Below, piece after piece: positions 1 to 9,315 of a DNA stretch of 32,038 bases (position 1 is its first letter; every line of letters begins with the position of its first letter). A program made the position numbers and the translations under genes. The notes beneath the pieces were generated by a model. The model had not been told where the DNA came from, did not search any database, and saw nothing but the letters and a program-made list of their open reading frames with translations. Source of the stretch: Planctomycetaceae bacterium (lineage in GTDB: Bacteria > Planctomycetota > Planctomycetia > Pirellulales > Pirellulaceae); NCBI GenBank assembly GCA_007121535.1, contig SKKK01000462.1, positions 1 through 32,038 of the forward strand. Reading direction: 5' to 3'.

Positions 1-225
1 AACGATTTGTTCGAGGAGCTGTTCACCGCTTGTGAACTGGCAATCGCTCTAGACCTTCGTGGCGATGAGCTTCAAGAAGTGTCGGCTATTCTGCCTGAAT
101 TACGAAGCGAAGAACGATTTCAATTGCTTTTGAACCGTAATCAACCGAAACGAGAAGTACGGCTGCTGAGACGATTGGTTGACATTTTCCCCGAGGTAAG
201 CACCCGAATGGCGTCCTTCCAGTAA
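1..225 (+). CDS. C-terminal part of an unidentified protein, cut by window edge
   Basis: The frame is open at the first base of the window and closes with TAA at 223-225, so at least 74 codons of a longer gene are visible. An in-frame TTG at 7 could be read as a start, but it has no visible ribosome binding site, so a truncated 5' end is more likely. The peptide is charged and probably helical, with LRSEERFQLLLNRN and LLRRLVDIFPE as its clearest stretches. I do not recognise the family. It could also be a decayed gene remnant, because the following 590 bases hold no gene. Confidence 0.4.
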   Translation, partial: NDLFEELFTACELAIALDLRGDELQEVSAILPELRSEERFQLLLNRNQPKREVRLLRRLVDIFPEVSTRMASFQ

Positions 226-819
226 GGGTCCTGAAAGAAAGGCATAGCCAAAGCGGTGTCAAACCACCGCACTGCGAAGAAATCGGGCGGACTCTTGGCA
301 ACAATAGACGATAGGTTCCAGGAACACCGAATTGGGAGAAACCACACAAATCGAAAACGCCACTCCCGTCCCCGTTGTGTAAGCCATGTAGAACTATCCG
401 AAATGACGAGAAACTCCTTCGCAGTTGCTTAAGTTATTTTACCCAGACCGGTGGTTTTTCTTTTTTTTACTTTTTTTGTCCGGTTGCGAGACCGATTCTC
501 GATGGAACGGGAAGAACGGAAAACGTCATTGCTCGGAGTGGCCTGCATGGCTCCAGTTGAAGCCAATTGAGTGTTTACTAGTGCGCTGTCTGGGCGAAAA
601 ATGCGGATTGTGAGCGGCACGGCGCTAGCCGCCGGTTCTGGACGCCAACGGCGGCTAGAGCCGTGCCGCTCACGCATCGCGACCCCAAGATTTCGCCTGG
701 ACAACGCACTAGTTGGTTGTGTCGATTCACAACAGACGCGGAACCATTAGGGGCAATTGACTGTCTGAATGTATGGGGATTTGTGGGTCTTTATTGCAAA
801 CCGGGGGAGAAAAGAAACG
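226..819. other. Gene-free stretch with T-rich tract and one inverted repeat
   Basis: No reading frame here has a credible start, length or composition. The short frames around 375-613 are cysteine-, arginine- and phenylalanine-rich in a way that does not resemble protein. A T-rich run sits at about 450-478. The only clear structure is the inverted repeat pair at 610-673. The promoter of the exported protein that follows should lie in the last 150 bases, but I cannot assign -35 and -10 boxes with confidence. Confidence 0.6.
610..673. repeat. Inverted pair of the GTGAGCGGCACGGC repeat family
   Basis: One copy of the dispersed repeat lies at 610-634 on the plus strand and a second, inverted copy at 649-673, with 14 bases between them. 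The arms pair almost completely; the main difference is GGCGCTAGCC against GGCTCTAGCC. Transcribed, this would form a 25-bp stem. The same sequence recurs at 9291, 13054, 13085, 14891-15052 and 32006. Confidence 0.9.
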
Positions 820-1575
820 ATGGAGCCGATGAACTTTTTGATGTCAGCCTGTGCCGCACTGCGAACGAAGTCCAAGTCGGTGCGTCGTAGCCGAGCGCGT
901 CACCGGGGCCTGCGTTTTGAGGCGATGGAGCCGCGGATGCCGTTGAGCGCAACAGCGTTGATGTTGACGGGAACTGAAGCCGAGCTGGAACCCGCGCTAA
1001 TCGACGCTGCCATCGTTCAGGAACCGCTCGCGGCGGATATGGGGGACGTCGTCCAGTTGGGGACGCTTGGCACTCAAACGCCGATGGTCTGCGAACCGGT
1101 AGCGGCCGCCGAATTGACCAGCAACCAGACTCACGACGACGAACCGATCGACGTCCTGGCAGTGGAAGCCGTCATGGAATTGGAATCCGAGGCTTCGAAC
1201 GCGGAAGAAGACACTCACGACGATTTCGAGCAATACTCCAGCTTTGCCATGTTGGGTGGTCCGTCGCCGCCATCGTTCGGGTCGCCAATTGTGGCAGATC
1301 CGATCGTTGTCGATACCCCAGAGATCCTCTGGTTCGAAATCAGTTACGGGATGTCTGGAATTTGGCATTTCGAGGGCGAGGTCGAATACAAATTTCCAGG
1401 GGACCTCACGATCGTTTTCGGGGGCTATCTCGAAGGCCATTCTGTGGCCGTAGATTCAGGAGGTTTGTTCCTTTTGTCGCTGGATCTGCCGTCCGATGCG
1501 TCGGGGATGGTCACCGCCCAGGCTTTCACATCAGAAGGAATTGAGTCGAACTTGGCAATCGATTGGATCATTTGA
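820..1575 (+). CDS. Small exported protein with planctomycete LEPR-type leader
   Basis: 251 residues from the ATG at 820, chosen because GGGGGAGA sits about 9 bases upstream; an in-frame ATG at 769 has no such site. Residues 22-45 contain an arginine-rich stretch followed by LRFEAMEPRMPLSA. This matches the conserved N-terminal leader (LRFE-LEPR-LLSA) of planctomycete extracellular proteins. Residues 50-165 are acidic and low in complexity. Residues 178-250 (WHFEGEVEYKFPGDLTIVFGGYLEG onward, with VTAQAFTSEGIESN near the end) look like one copy of the beta-sandwich repeat common in large planctomycete surface proteins. Those proteins usually carry many repeats, so this is a minimal version. 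The function is unknown, but surface location is likely. Confidence 0.75.
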   Translation: MEPMNFLMSACAALRTKSKSVRRSRARHRGLRFEAMEPRMPLSATALMLTGTEAELEPALIDAAIVQEPLAADMGDVVQLGTLGTQTPMVCEPVAAAELTSNQTHDDEPIDVLAVEAVMELESEASNAEEDTHDDFEQYSSFAMLGGPSPPSFGSPIVADPIVVDTPEILWFEISYGMSGIWHFEGEVEYKFPGDLTIVFGGYLEGHSVAVDSGGLFLLSLDLPSDASGMVTAQAFTSEGIESNLAIDWII

Positions 1576-1665
1576 TTCGTGGTGCTTGCAGAAGTTGGCG
1601 AACAGACTACATCCATGTTTCTTTCATTCACAACACACCAACGATTTCAAGAGAGGTAGGAGGCC

Positions 1666-2106
1666 ATGTCAGCATCAGCCCTTTCGAGTTATTCTGTTTC
1701 AGCTCCGCTTGGTGACGTCGACCGGGATGCTCGACATTGGAACAGAGATTCGTCGGTGGTGCGTGCGTTGCAGGTGATGGTGCGGCGCGTGCTCAGGACG
1801 CAAGACAGGCGCCCTGGTTTTCGGGCTCGCGTCCTTGAACAAGCACGAATCCTGAAGGAGAATGAAGATAAGGCTTTAGAACGCGATGCGTTTGAACGTC
1901 TCATCGTGGATCGGTTGTTGCGAGCTTGCGCCGATCATCGATTTCCAATGAATTCACCTGACACAGTGCCCGCGTGCCCATCGACTTGGAAGCGAGTCGT
2001 CGAGGCAACGATGTGGGCTATGGTCCCCACGTCTGGAAACCATCAACCATGCCAGAAAGAGTCCCTGAACGATCCTCGGCATCCCCCATCCCACTCAAGT
2101 TGCTGA
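1666..2106 (+). CDS. Hypothetical protein upstream of hybrid sensor kinase
   Basis: 146 residues from an ATG with a strong ribosome binding site (GAGGTAGGAGG ending 3 bases upstream). Residues 25-95 are charged and probably helical (VVRALQVMVRRVLR, ILKENEDKALERDAFERLIVDRLLRACADH). There is no signal peptide or membrane segment and I do not recognise a family. The last 58 bases overlap the chosen start of the sensor kinase in another frame. Its TGA overlaps an in-frame ATG of the kinase at 2106 (TGATG), which suggests translational coupling. The C-terminal 30 residues are low in complexity and may reflect that overlap. A role linked to the kinase is inference from position only. Confidence 0.55.
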   Translation: MSASALSSYSVSAPLGDVDRDARHWNRDSSVVRALQVMVRRVLRTQDRRPGFRARVLEQARILKENEDKALERDAFERLIVDRLLRACADHRFPMNSPDTVPACPSTWKRVVEATMWAMVPTSGNHQPCQKESLNDPRHPPSHSSC

Positions 2107-4049
2107 TGGTAGAGGACTCGGTCATTGATGCGGAACTGTTGCTCCATCAATTGCGAGCATTTGGTTATGCCCCCGATTGGGAGCGAGTAGACGACGAAAC
2201 AGGGTTGCTCCAGGCACTCGAACGCCCGGGATGGGAACTCGTGTTGTGTGACTTTACGATGCCTCGGTACGACGGACTAAACGCGTTGAAGACCATTCGC
2301 CGAATCGCCCCGGATCTGCCTGCGATTTTGGTGTCCGGGACGATCGACGAGGACGTTGCGGTCGAAGCGATGCGGGCGGGCGCGTACGACTATCTATTGA
2401 AAGACCGTTTGACACGGCTGGGCGCCGCCGCAGAACGCAGTTTGCGGGAGGCCGAGCAGCGTCGCACTCGCCGCCAGATGGAAAATCAGTTGAGGCTGCT
2501 GTTTCAAGCGATCGAAACCAGTCCCGCATCGATTCTGATCACGGACACCGAAGGACGCATCCGATATGCCAACCCGGGATTCGCGCGGATGACGGGCTAT
2601 CCGCTGGATGACATAAGGGGCAAGACCACGAACTTTCTCAAGTCTGGTCGAATGGCGGATGCCGAATACCGCCGGTTATGGGAGACCATCCGGGCTGGCA
2701 AGGAATGGCAGGGCGAATTCTGCAACCGAGGACGCGACGGTCAACTGTTTTGGGAATCGGCGATTATTTCGCCCGTCCGCGATAGCCAAGGCCGCATAAC
2801 GCATTTCGTCAAGGTGGCCGAGGATATCACGCACCGCAAGAAAAGCGATGAAGCGTACCACAAACTGGATGTACAATTGCGGCGCGTCCAAAAGATGGAG
2901 TCGTTGGGCGAATTGGCCAGCGGCATCGCTCACGATTTCAACAATTTCTTGGGCAGCATCGTCACCAATCTTCAGTTGGCCCGCGCCGGACTGGATACCG
3001 ACTCGCCGACGGCGGATTACCTGGAACGAGCGGCAGAGGCCAGCCGCCAAGCGGCGGGATTAGCGCGTCAAATGCTTTCGCTCAGCCGCCGCAGCGAACC
3101 TCGTCGGCAATCGATTCGATTGGGTCCCGTGATTTTGGAGACACTTCGGTGGCTGGAAGCATCCCTGCCCGAGGATGTGAAGGTCGCGGTCGATATTCCC
3201 GAGTCCAGCGGCATCGTTCTGGCAGACGCATCGCAGATCCAGCAATTGATCGTCAATCTTTGGAGCAATGCCTGCTATGCTTTGCAAGGTCGCGGCGGCG
3301 TCATCAAGATCTCCCTGACCGATCAGGAGGTGGATGCCGCCACGTTGGCAACGCATCCCGAATTGCAGACGGGCCGCTATGTTCGGCTGACCGTGCAAGA
3401 TAACGGCAGCGGGATGGACCCCGAGGTTCGGGAAAAGATTTTCGAGCCGTTTTTTACCACGAAGCCCGAAGGACAAGGCACCGGGTTGGGGCTGAGCGTT
3501 GTGCGAAGCATCGTCGACCGCCATCACGGCGCCGTGGTGGTGGAGAGCTGGCCCGGGCAAGGCACCGCGATGCACGTGTTTTTGCCTGTCGACACGTCCG
3601 CGACAGCCGCAGTGGATCTGCCGCTACCGATGCGTGAACGATCGCTGCCTTTAGGCCAGGGCGAGCGGGTGTTGCTGGTCGAGGATCATGCGCTGGTCCG
3701 AAAAGCAACACGGTCGCTGCTGGAAGAATTGGGGTACCGGGTCGAGGCGTTCGATGATCCGTCTCAAGCCCTGGCAAGGTTTCGAGCGGAAGCCGAGGAA
3801 TTCGATGCCGTCCTGACGGACTTGTCGATGCCGGAGATGAACGGCGCCGAATTGGCCCGAGAGATCCTCGGAATTCGCCCCGCGATCCCCGTATTGGTCA
3901 CCAGTGGTTATGACGTGCCCGGCATACGCCAGCACATCCGTGGACTGGGAATCCAGGAAGTGCTGGCCAAACCCATCGAGCGATCGAGGTTAGCGATCGT
4001 TCTTGCCCAAAGCTTGGGCAAAACCAATGGCTCTGGGCAGACCGAGTGA
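2049..4049 (+). CDS. Hybrid sensor histidine kinase, REC-PAS-HisKA-HATPase-REC
   Basis: 666 residues from the ATG at 2049. The frame is open from a GTG at 1974, and an ATG at 2106 would remove the first strand of the receiver domain. Domains in order: receiver (about 16-130, LLMVEDS, phospho-acceptor D68 in LCDFTMP, LLKD lysine); PAS (about 150-262, [17 protein letters not shown]); HisKA (H295 in [12 protein letters not shown]); HATPase_c (about 395-515, N407, [17 protein letters not shown]); and a C-terminal receiver (about 540-650, LLVEDHA, D591, AKP lysine 641). There are no membrane segments, so it is cytoplasmic. The N-terminal receiver indicates input from another kinase or from a phosphorelay. 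The C-terminal receiver could serve as a phosphate sink or as an output to a phosphotransfer protein. No DNA-binding output domain is present. Confidence 0.93.
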   Translation: MPERVPERSSASPIPLKLLMVEDSVIDAELLLHQLRAFGYAPDWERVDDETGLLQALERPGWELVLCDFTMPRYDGLNALKTIRRIAPDLPAILVSGTIDEDVAVEAMRAGAYDYLLKDRLTRLGAAAERSLREAEQRRTRRQMENQLRLLFQAIETSPASILITDTEGRIRYANPGFARMTGYPLDDIRGKTTNFLKSGRMADAEYRRLWETIRAGKEWQGEFCNRGRDGQLFWESAIISPVRDSQGRITHFVKVAEDITHRKKSDEAYHKLDVQLRRVQKMESLGELASGIAHDFNNFLGSIVTNLQLARAGLDTDSPTADYLERAAEASRQAAGLARQMLSLSRRSEPRRQSIRLGPVILETLRWLEASLPEDVKVAVDIPESSGIVLADASQIQQLIVNLWSNACYALQGRGGVIKISLTDQEVDAATLATHPELQTGRYVRLTVQDNGSGMDPEVREKIFEPFFTTKPEGQGTGLGLSVVRSIVDRHHGAVVVESWPGQGTAMHVFLPVDTSATAAVDLPLPMRERSLPLGQGERVLLVEDHALVRKATRSLLEELGYRVEAFDDPSQALARFRAEAEEFDAVLTDLSMPEMNGAELAREILGIRPAIPVLVTSGYDVPGIRQHIRGLGIQEVLAKPIERSRLAIVLAQSLGKTNGSGQTE

Positions 4050-4076
4050 GGATACGACGCATTGTTTGGTTACATC

Positions 4077-6062
4077 ATGAGACATTCCCAAGAACAGCGG
4101 GTGCGACAAGATTTGGTACCCGAAGTGCGAAAACAACAGCGGAAAAGGAAGGTGCCACCGTCGGCCGAAGGGATCGCCTTTGTGACGATCCTTTGGACCG
4201 TCGTGGTCGCTTTGTCGCTGCTGGCCGGTGGGTACTTCCAAATCAGCCGTTCGGGAACCAATTCGGGAGAATCCTTCCCGTTTCTTCTGTGTTGGACCCA
4301 CACCGGCGTCTGGTTGCTGGGCCTGCTGGGGATCGCCACGGGGGTTCGGCATCTCCGCAGTCGGTTTTCGGAGCGGATGGAAGCCGAAGAAGCGGCGCTT
4401 CTGAACGAGGCGCGACTCGAGGCGTTGCTGCGGTTGCACCAACAGGCACGGGCCCCCTTGGTAGATCTGACGGACTTCGCCCTGGAACAGACCGTGAAAC
4501 TTACGGAAAGCCAACTCGGATACGTGGCGTTCACCGATGAAGATGAAGATTTACTGACGATGCATCTTTGGCCAAGAGATACCGCACAGATCTGCGCTCG
4601 GCAGGACTGCTCGGAGATGAATCCCTTAACGCGCACGGGTTGTTGGGCGGAAGCCTTGCGGCGCCGGCGTACGCTGCGAATCAACGACTTGGATAGCCGC
4701 CACGACTGGCAGCGAGGAGCCCCGCAACCCGTTTCGACGAGGCACCGGCAGATGCACGTGCCCGTGTTCGACGATCAGCGCATCGTGATACTGGCTGGCG
4801 TGGGCAACAAGATAACGGACTATAATGAATCCGACGAACGGCAGGTGACGCTGCTGATGTCGGAACTGTGGCGAATTGTCAAGCAACAGCAGGCGGAAGA
4901 TGCCTTGCGCAGCAGCGAAGCGTTGCTCAGCAGCATCTTCCGCGCGGCCCCCGTCGGCATCGGGGTGGCCAACGGCCGCTTGCTTCAGTTCGTCAACGAC
5001 CGGCTTTGCCGGATCACCGGGTATTCGCGAAATGAATTGCTCGGCCAAGACTCGCGAATGCTGTTTCTTTCGGACGAGGATTACGAACGAGCCGGGCGCG
5101 ACGAGTACCGGCAGATCGCTGAAAGCGGATACGGAACGATCGAGACGTGCTGGAAGAAGAAAAATGGCGATGTCATCGACGTTCTGTTGTGCTCGACCAC
5201 GCTGGAACTGCCGGGCGCGGCTCGCGTTGTCACCTTGACGGTGCTGGATATAAGCGACCGCAAGCAGGTCGAGCGCGAAATCCGTGACTTGAACCAGTCG
5301 CTGGAGTTTCGCGTGCGGGAACGGACCGCCCAGTGGGAAACGGCCAACAAGGAGTTGGAGGCATTCAGCTATTCCGTATCGCATGATTTGCGAGCACCGT
5401 TGCGTGCCATCCTCGGGTTTTCCAAGCTGTTGGTAGAAGAGTCGGCCGGCCGATTGACCGAAAAGGGGACCCATCACCTGGACGTCATCTGTTCCGAAGC
5501 CGATCGGATGGGCCATCTGATCGAGGACTTGCTGCACCTGTCACGAGTGGGGAAGAGTGAACTCCAGCGAATGCCCGTGGACATGACGAACCTGGTTCGA
5601 GAAGTCTTCGAGCGACTGTCCGTAGAGAGCCCGGGACGAAACATCGAATTTCGCTTGTCGCCGCTGCCCTCGGCCGAGGCTGATCCGACCCTGTTGCAGC
5701 AACTCTGGACCAATCTGCTGGACAACGCCCTGAAGTATACTCGCAATCAAACGACGACGGTCATCGAAGTCGATGCCAAGTCTCAGGATGGGGCGACGGT
5801 CTTTCGCATTCGAGATAATGGTTGTGGCTTCGACCCCGAGTACGCTGACAAGATGTTCAATGTCTTTCAGCGACTCCACCGGCCTGAAGAGTTTGAAGGT
5901 ACCGGCGTCGGGTTGGCCATCGTAAGACGGATCGTGTTGCGTCATGAAGGGCAGATCTGGGCCGAGTCGCAACCCGGCCGTGGAGCAAGTTTCTACTTTA
6001 CCGTGAAGCCTGGGGCTACGGGGTTGGCACCTAGCTTTAGCGGGTCGTCCAAAAAAGATTAG
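4077..6062 (+). CDS. Membrane sensor histidine kinase, 2 TM-GAF-PAS-HisKA-HATPase
   Basis: 661 residues from the ATG at 4077, 28 bases after the preceding kinase; a TTG at 4062 is a possible alternative start. Two hydrophobic segments lie at about 35-55 and 68-90. A GAF-type domain spans about 108-270 (LGYVAF, GCWAEALRRRRTLRINDL). A PAS domain follows at about 285-395 (IFRAAPVGIGV, FVNDRLCRITGYS). The HisKA region has H436 in SYSVSHDLRAPLRAILGFS, a form common in phytochrome-type kinases. HATPase_c is at about 530-645 (N546 and N550, DNGCGFD, GTGVGLAIVRR). No receiver is attached. Proximity to the receiver-bearing hybrid kinase upstream suggests that this protein could phosphorylate that kinase's N-terminal receiver; this is inference. 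Confidence 0.92.
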   Translation: MRHSQEQRVRQDLVPEVRKQQRKRKVPPSAEGIAFVTILWTVVVALSLLAGGYFQISRSGTNSGESFPFLLCWTHTGVWLLGLLGIATGVRHLRSRFSERMEAEEAALLNEARLEALLRLHQQARAPLVDLTDFALEQTVKLTESQLGYVAFTDEDEDLLTMHLWPRDTAQICARQDCSEMNPLTRTGCWAEALRRRRTLRINDLDSRHDWQRGAPQPVSTRHRQMHVPVFDDQRIVILAGVGNKITDYNESDERQVTLLMSELWRIVKQQQAEDALRSSEALLSSIFRAAPVGIGVANGRLLQFVNDRLCRITGYSRNELLGQDSRMLFLSDEDYERAGRDEYRQIAESGYGTIETCWKKKNGDVIDVLLCSTTLELPGAARVVTLTVLDISDRKQVEREIRDLNQSLEFRVRERTAQWETANKELEAFSYSVSHDLRAPLRAILGFSKLLVEESAGRLTEKGTHHLDVICSEADRMGHLIEDLLHLSRVGKSELQRMPVDMTNLVREVFERLSVESPGRNIEFRLSPLPSAEADPTLLQQLWTNLLDNALKYTRNQTTTVIEVDAKSQDGATVFRIRDNGCGFDPEYADKMFNVFQRLHRPEEFEGTGVGLAIVRRIVLRHEGQIWAESQPGRGASFYFTVKPGATGLAPSFSGSSKKD

Positions 6063-6090
6063 AAAGCGGCAAAAGGGAACGTTCGGTGCG

Positions 6091-6130
6091 GGTCTCTGAC
6101 CCCGCCGAAACCTCCGAGCGTAGGTCTCCC
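6091..6130. repeat. Copy 1 of a 40-bp GGTCTC/CCGCCGAAACC repeat
   Basis: This intergenic element begins GGTCTC, contains CCCGCCGAAACC and ends AGGTCTCCC. A second copy of the same length lies at 10213-10252, differing at about seven positions. It lies between the sensor kinase and the short secA homologue. The rest of 6063-6311 shows nothing else that I can assign. Confidence 0.75.
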
Positions 6131-6311
6131 ATGCCCGTCTTGTCACCGCCTTTTGGGAAGTCTGGGAAAAATAGAGGGCCGATAACTTCCGCATGCTGAA
6201 CCGTACCGAAGCCCGGTGCTGCCAAAACCGTTTGGACTGGTCAGCTTCCTTGGAATGCCTCATAATCCATGGAGGCGGTTATCTTCCAATTGTGCTTGAT
6301 CGGGATGGTTT

Positions 6312-8285
6312 ATGAGCAGTTTGCATGCCAGCGGTCGTCTGCCGCAAGGCCAGCGCGCCAAAGTGATGTCGTGGTTGGGTGGACCGATCCAGCGACGAAT
6401 GGCTCGCTGGTCCCTCATGCTTCAGACAATCAACGATTTGGAAGCGACGTTGCAAAAAGAGACGGACCAGCAGTTACGCAAACGCAGCCTGTCGTTGCGG
6501 TTTCGGGCCAAGAGCGGCGAAAAGTTGGACAATCTGCTGCCGGAAGCCTACGCCTTGGTACGCGAAGCTGCCGTGCGGACGATCAATCTGCGCCATTTCG
6601 ATGTGCAAATCATCGGCGGCATCGCCCTGTTTCAAGGCAATATCGCCGAAATGGATACCGGTGAGGGAAAAACGTTGACAGCCACGCTGCCGATGTATCT
6701 GCACGCACTGGTCGGACGGGGGGCTCATTTGGCGACGGTCAACGATTACTTGGCTCAGCGCGACGCGGATACCATGCGCCCTGTCTACCAAATGCTGGGC
6801 TTCAGTATCGGGGTGATCCAAACGCAGGACCGGCAGGACGATCGTCGGAAAGCGTATGCTTGCGATATCACGTATGGCACGGCGAAAGAATTCGGCTTCG
6901 ATTTTCTGCGGGATCGGCTGTTGCTCCGTCGTATGGGAAGACAGCAGACCGACTTTCTGGGGGAAGGTAGCGACGAACGCTGGGAAACGGGCGGCGAACA
7001 ACCCGTTCAGCGGGGATCGCACTTCGCGCTGGTCGATGAAGCCGATAGCGTGTTGATCGACGAGGCCAGAACCCCGCTGATTATTGGTTCGCTAGGTGAA
7101 AAAGCACGTGAACAGGTCGAGGCGACCTTCCGATGGGCGGCCGAACATGCCCCGATCTATGAGGAAGACGAGGACTACGAGTACGACCACGATGACAAGA
7201 AAGCGGAATTGACCGCTATGGGCCGACAGAAGCTTCGTTCGCTGCCGCACCCCGAGGTAATGCGAACGATGGGTCTGATCGATTTGTATCAGTACACGGA
7301 ACGGGCGATCAAGGTGTATCGCGATTATCAATTGGACCGCGAGTACGTGGTGCGTGACGGCGAGATCGTGATCGTGGACGAATTCACGGGCCGATTGGCC
7401 GAAGGTCGCAAGTGGCGGGACGGGATTCATCAGGCGATCGAAGCCAAGGAAGAGGTCGAGGTGACCGTTCCGACTGGCCAAGCGGCGCGGATCACGATCC
7501 AGGACTTGTTCCTTCGTTACCGCTACCTGGCTGGCATGACCGGCACCGCTCGCAGCAGCGCTCGCGAATTCCGCAAGATCTACAAGATGCGCGTCGTTTC
7601 CATCCCGACGAACAAGCCGGTTCGCAGAAGCCGGGTCAACGCGCGGATCTTCGGAACGGCGGATGCCAAGTGGCAAGCGATCGCCGACGAGGTGTTGGAA
7701 ATGCACCAGGCAGGTCGCCCGGTGTTGATCGGGACACGCTCGATCGACAAGTCGGAACACCTGTCGAAACTGCTCAGCGAGCGCGGCTTGGAGCATCAAG
7801 TGCTGAACGCTCACGAAGTCGCCAAGGAAGCCGCAATTGTCGCCCAAGCCGGTCAGCCCGGTCGGGTCACCGTCGCCACGAATATGGCTGGCCGTGGAAC
7901 GGACATCAAGCTGGGCGAGGGGGTGGCCGAAGCCGGGGGGTTGCACGTGATCGTGACGGAGATGCACGATGCGGCTCGAGTCGACCGCCAGTTGTGCGGT
8001 CGTTGCGGACGCCAAGGCGATCCCGGCTCGTTCCGGTTCTTCCTGTCCCTGGAGGACGAGATTCTACGTTCGGGTTTCGGACCCAAGAAAGCCGAAAAAT
8101 ACGAAGCGTTGGGATCGCGGTCTACGGGCCAGATGAATCACTTGACGAAGGAGTTTCGCCGAGCGCAGAAGAAAGTGGAAAAACGCCACTTTCGCGACCG
8201 ATCGGTATTGTTGCATCACGAAAAACAACGCAAGAAGATGCAACGTGAAATGGGGCAAGATCCCTACCTGGATACGCCGGACTGA
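6312..8285 (+). CDS. secA: Short SecA homologue lacking C-terminal helical wing and finger
   Basis: 657 residues; canonical SecA has about 850-900. The ATPase motor is complete: Walker A EMDTGEGKT (113-121), Walker B LVDEADSVLIDEA (240-252), a preprotein-crosslinking region with VDEFTGRLAEGRKW and HQAIEAKE, LAGMTGTA (406-413), and nucleotide-binding domain 2 with ATNMAGRGTDI (522-532) and GRCGRQGDPGS (563-573). About 22 extra residues (about 208-233) are inserted just before Walker B. After NBD2 the chain aligns with the start of the long scaffold helix (FRRAQKKVEKRHFRDR) and then stops. The rest of the scaffold, the helical wing, the two-helix finger and the zinc-binding tail are therefore missing. 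It is likely a second SecA paralogue with a modified role rather than the housekeeping translocase. The RluA-type gene follows 3 bases downstream. Confidence 0.9.
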   Translation: MSSLHASGRLPQGQRAKVMSWLGGPIQRRMARWSLMLQTINDLEATLQKETDQQLRKRSLSLRFRAKSGEKLDNLLPEAYALVREAAVRTINLRHFDVQIIGGIALFQGNIAEMDTGEGKTLTATLPMYLHALVGRGAHLATVNDYLAQRDADTMRPVYQMLGFSIGVIQTQDRQDDRRKAYACDITYGTAKEFGFDFLRDRLLLRRMGRQQTDFLGEGSDERWETGGEQPVQRGSHFALVDEADSVLIDEARTPLIIGSLGEKAREQVEATFRWAAEHAPIYEEDEDYEYDHDDKKAELTAMGRQKLRSLPHPEVMRTMGLIDLYQYTERAIKVYRDYQLDREYVVRDGEIVIVDEFTGRLAEGRKWRDGIHQAIEAKEEVEVTVPTGQAARITIQDLFLRYRYLAGMTGTARSSAREFRKIYKMRVVSIPTNKPVRRSRVNARIFGTADAKWQAIADEVLEMHQAGRPVLIGTRSIDKSEHLSKLLSERGLEHQVLNAHEVAKEAAIVAQAGQPGRVTVATNMAGRGTDIKLGEGVAEAGGLHVIVTEMHDAARVDRQLCGRCGRQGDPGSFRFFLSLEDEILRSGFGPKKAEKYEALGSRSTGQMNHLTKEFRRAQKKVEKRHFRDRSVLLHHEKQRKKMQREMGQDPYLDTPD

Positions 8286-8288
8286 GCG

Positions 8289-9263
8289 ATGGACACGCCG
8301 CCTGTCGCAGATTGTTTCCACGCCGATGCTTCGGCCGCCGGTCGTACGCTGGCTGCGGCACTCCGTGATTGGCTGCCCGGCCAGTCCTGGTCGAAGCTCC
8401 GCCGATTGATCCACGCTCGGCGAGTCACGGTGAACGAGGCGATGTGCCTGGATGAAGAAAGGCGACTGGTCACGGGGGATATCGTGCGAGTCCTGGACCA
8501 ATCATTGCCGCAAATCGGGGCGGACCAGGTCAAGATCCGGTACCTGGATGACAGCCTGATCGTCGCCGACAAACCGCCGCGGATGACGACGTTGCGGCAT
8601 CGGGCCGAGCGGCATTGGTCAAGGCACCGCAAGATGCGGCAACCCACGTTGGACGAGTTGCTGCCCGAGATGCTGCTGCGGATCGAGGGCCGAAAGGCGG
8701 CTCGAGGCCGCCGCCGACCTCGTTTGTATCCTGTGCACCGGATCGATCGCGACACCAGCGGATTGCTGGTTTTCGCCCGCGATCCGCTGACCCAACGGCA
8801 CCTGATCCGACAGTTCGCCGGCCGCCGAGCGGGCCGGACTTATTTGGCGATCGTACCCGGCCGGATCGAAGCGCAAACGATCACCTCGTACCTGCTGCGC
8901 GATCGGGGGGACGGATTGCGAGGCAGCGATCCCTCGCAGCGCAGCGGTCGTTCAGCGGTCACCCACGTCCAGCCGCTGGAAACGTTGGCCGACCATACCC
9001 TGCTGGAATGCCGTCTGCAGACGGGACGCACCCATCAGATCCGGATTCATCTGGCCGAACTCGGACATCCCGTATGCGGTGATCCTCGATATCGCGGCCC
9101 GCTGGGGACTGCGGCGAACGCCGACCACAGCGGCGCCCCTCGGCTGGCGCTGCACGCGACTTGCCTGCGGCTGACCCATCCGGTCAGCGGCCAGCCGATC
9201 GAATGCCATTCGCCGTTGCCCGATGATCTACGGCTCTTTTGGGACCGTTTGAAACGGGGATGA
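8289..9263 (+). CDS. RluA-family pseudouridine synthase
   Basis: 324 residues, with the start codon 3 bases after the secA-like stop, so the pair is probably translationally coupled. It should convert uridine to pseudouridine in rRNA or tRNA. An S4-like RNA-binding region lies at about 19-72 (SWSKLRRLIHARRVTVNE). The catalytic domain contains VHRIDRDTSGLLVFAR (149-164), with D153 as the expected catalytic aspartate, then a conserved LLECRLQTGRTHQIRIHLAELGHP-type block near 240-262. An extra arginine-rich stretch at about 104-145 separates YLDDSLIVADKPP from the catalytic motif. The exact RNA target site cannot be read from sequence. Confidence 0.92.
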   Translation: MDTPPVADCFHADASAAGRTLAAALRDWLPGQSWSKLRRLIHARRVTVNEAMCLDEERRLVTGDIVRVLDQSLPQIGADQVKIRYLDDSLIVADKPPRMTTLRHRAERHWSRHRKMRQPTLDELLPEMLLRIEGRKAARGRRRPRLYPVHRIDRDTSGLLVFARDPLTQRHLIRQFAGRRAGRTYLAIVPGRIEAQTITSYLLRDRGDGLRGSDPSQRSGRSAVTHVQPLETLADHTLLECRLQTGRTHQIRIHLAELGHPVCGDPRYRGPLGTAANADHSGAPRLALHATCLRLTHPVSGQPIECHSPLPDDLRLFWDRLKRG

Positions 9264-9290
9264 CCGTTGGATTACCGAGCGGGTCTTCAC

Positions 9291-9315
9291 GTGAGCGGTA
9301 CGGCGCTAGCCGCCG
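9291..9315 (+). repeat. Single copy of the GTGAGCGGCACGGC repeat family
   Basis: This single plus-strand copy has one change (GGTACGG for GGCACGG). It lies 27 bases after the pseudouridine synthase stop and upstream of the toxin-antitoxin pair. The remainder of 9264-9499 shows no gene. Confidence 0.85.

Noticed and set aside
450-478. T-rich tract as an intrinsic terminator
   Set aside because: No stable GC-rich stem directly precedes the T-runs.
375-613. Short plus-strand frames in the first intergenic region
   Set aside because: Phenylalanine-rich and overlapping, with no ribosome binding site and no family resemblance.
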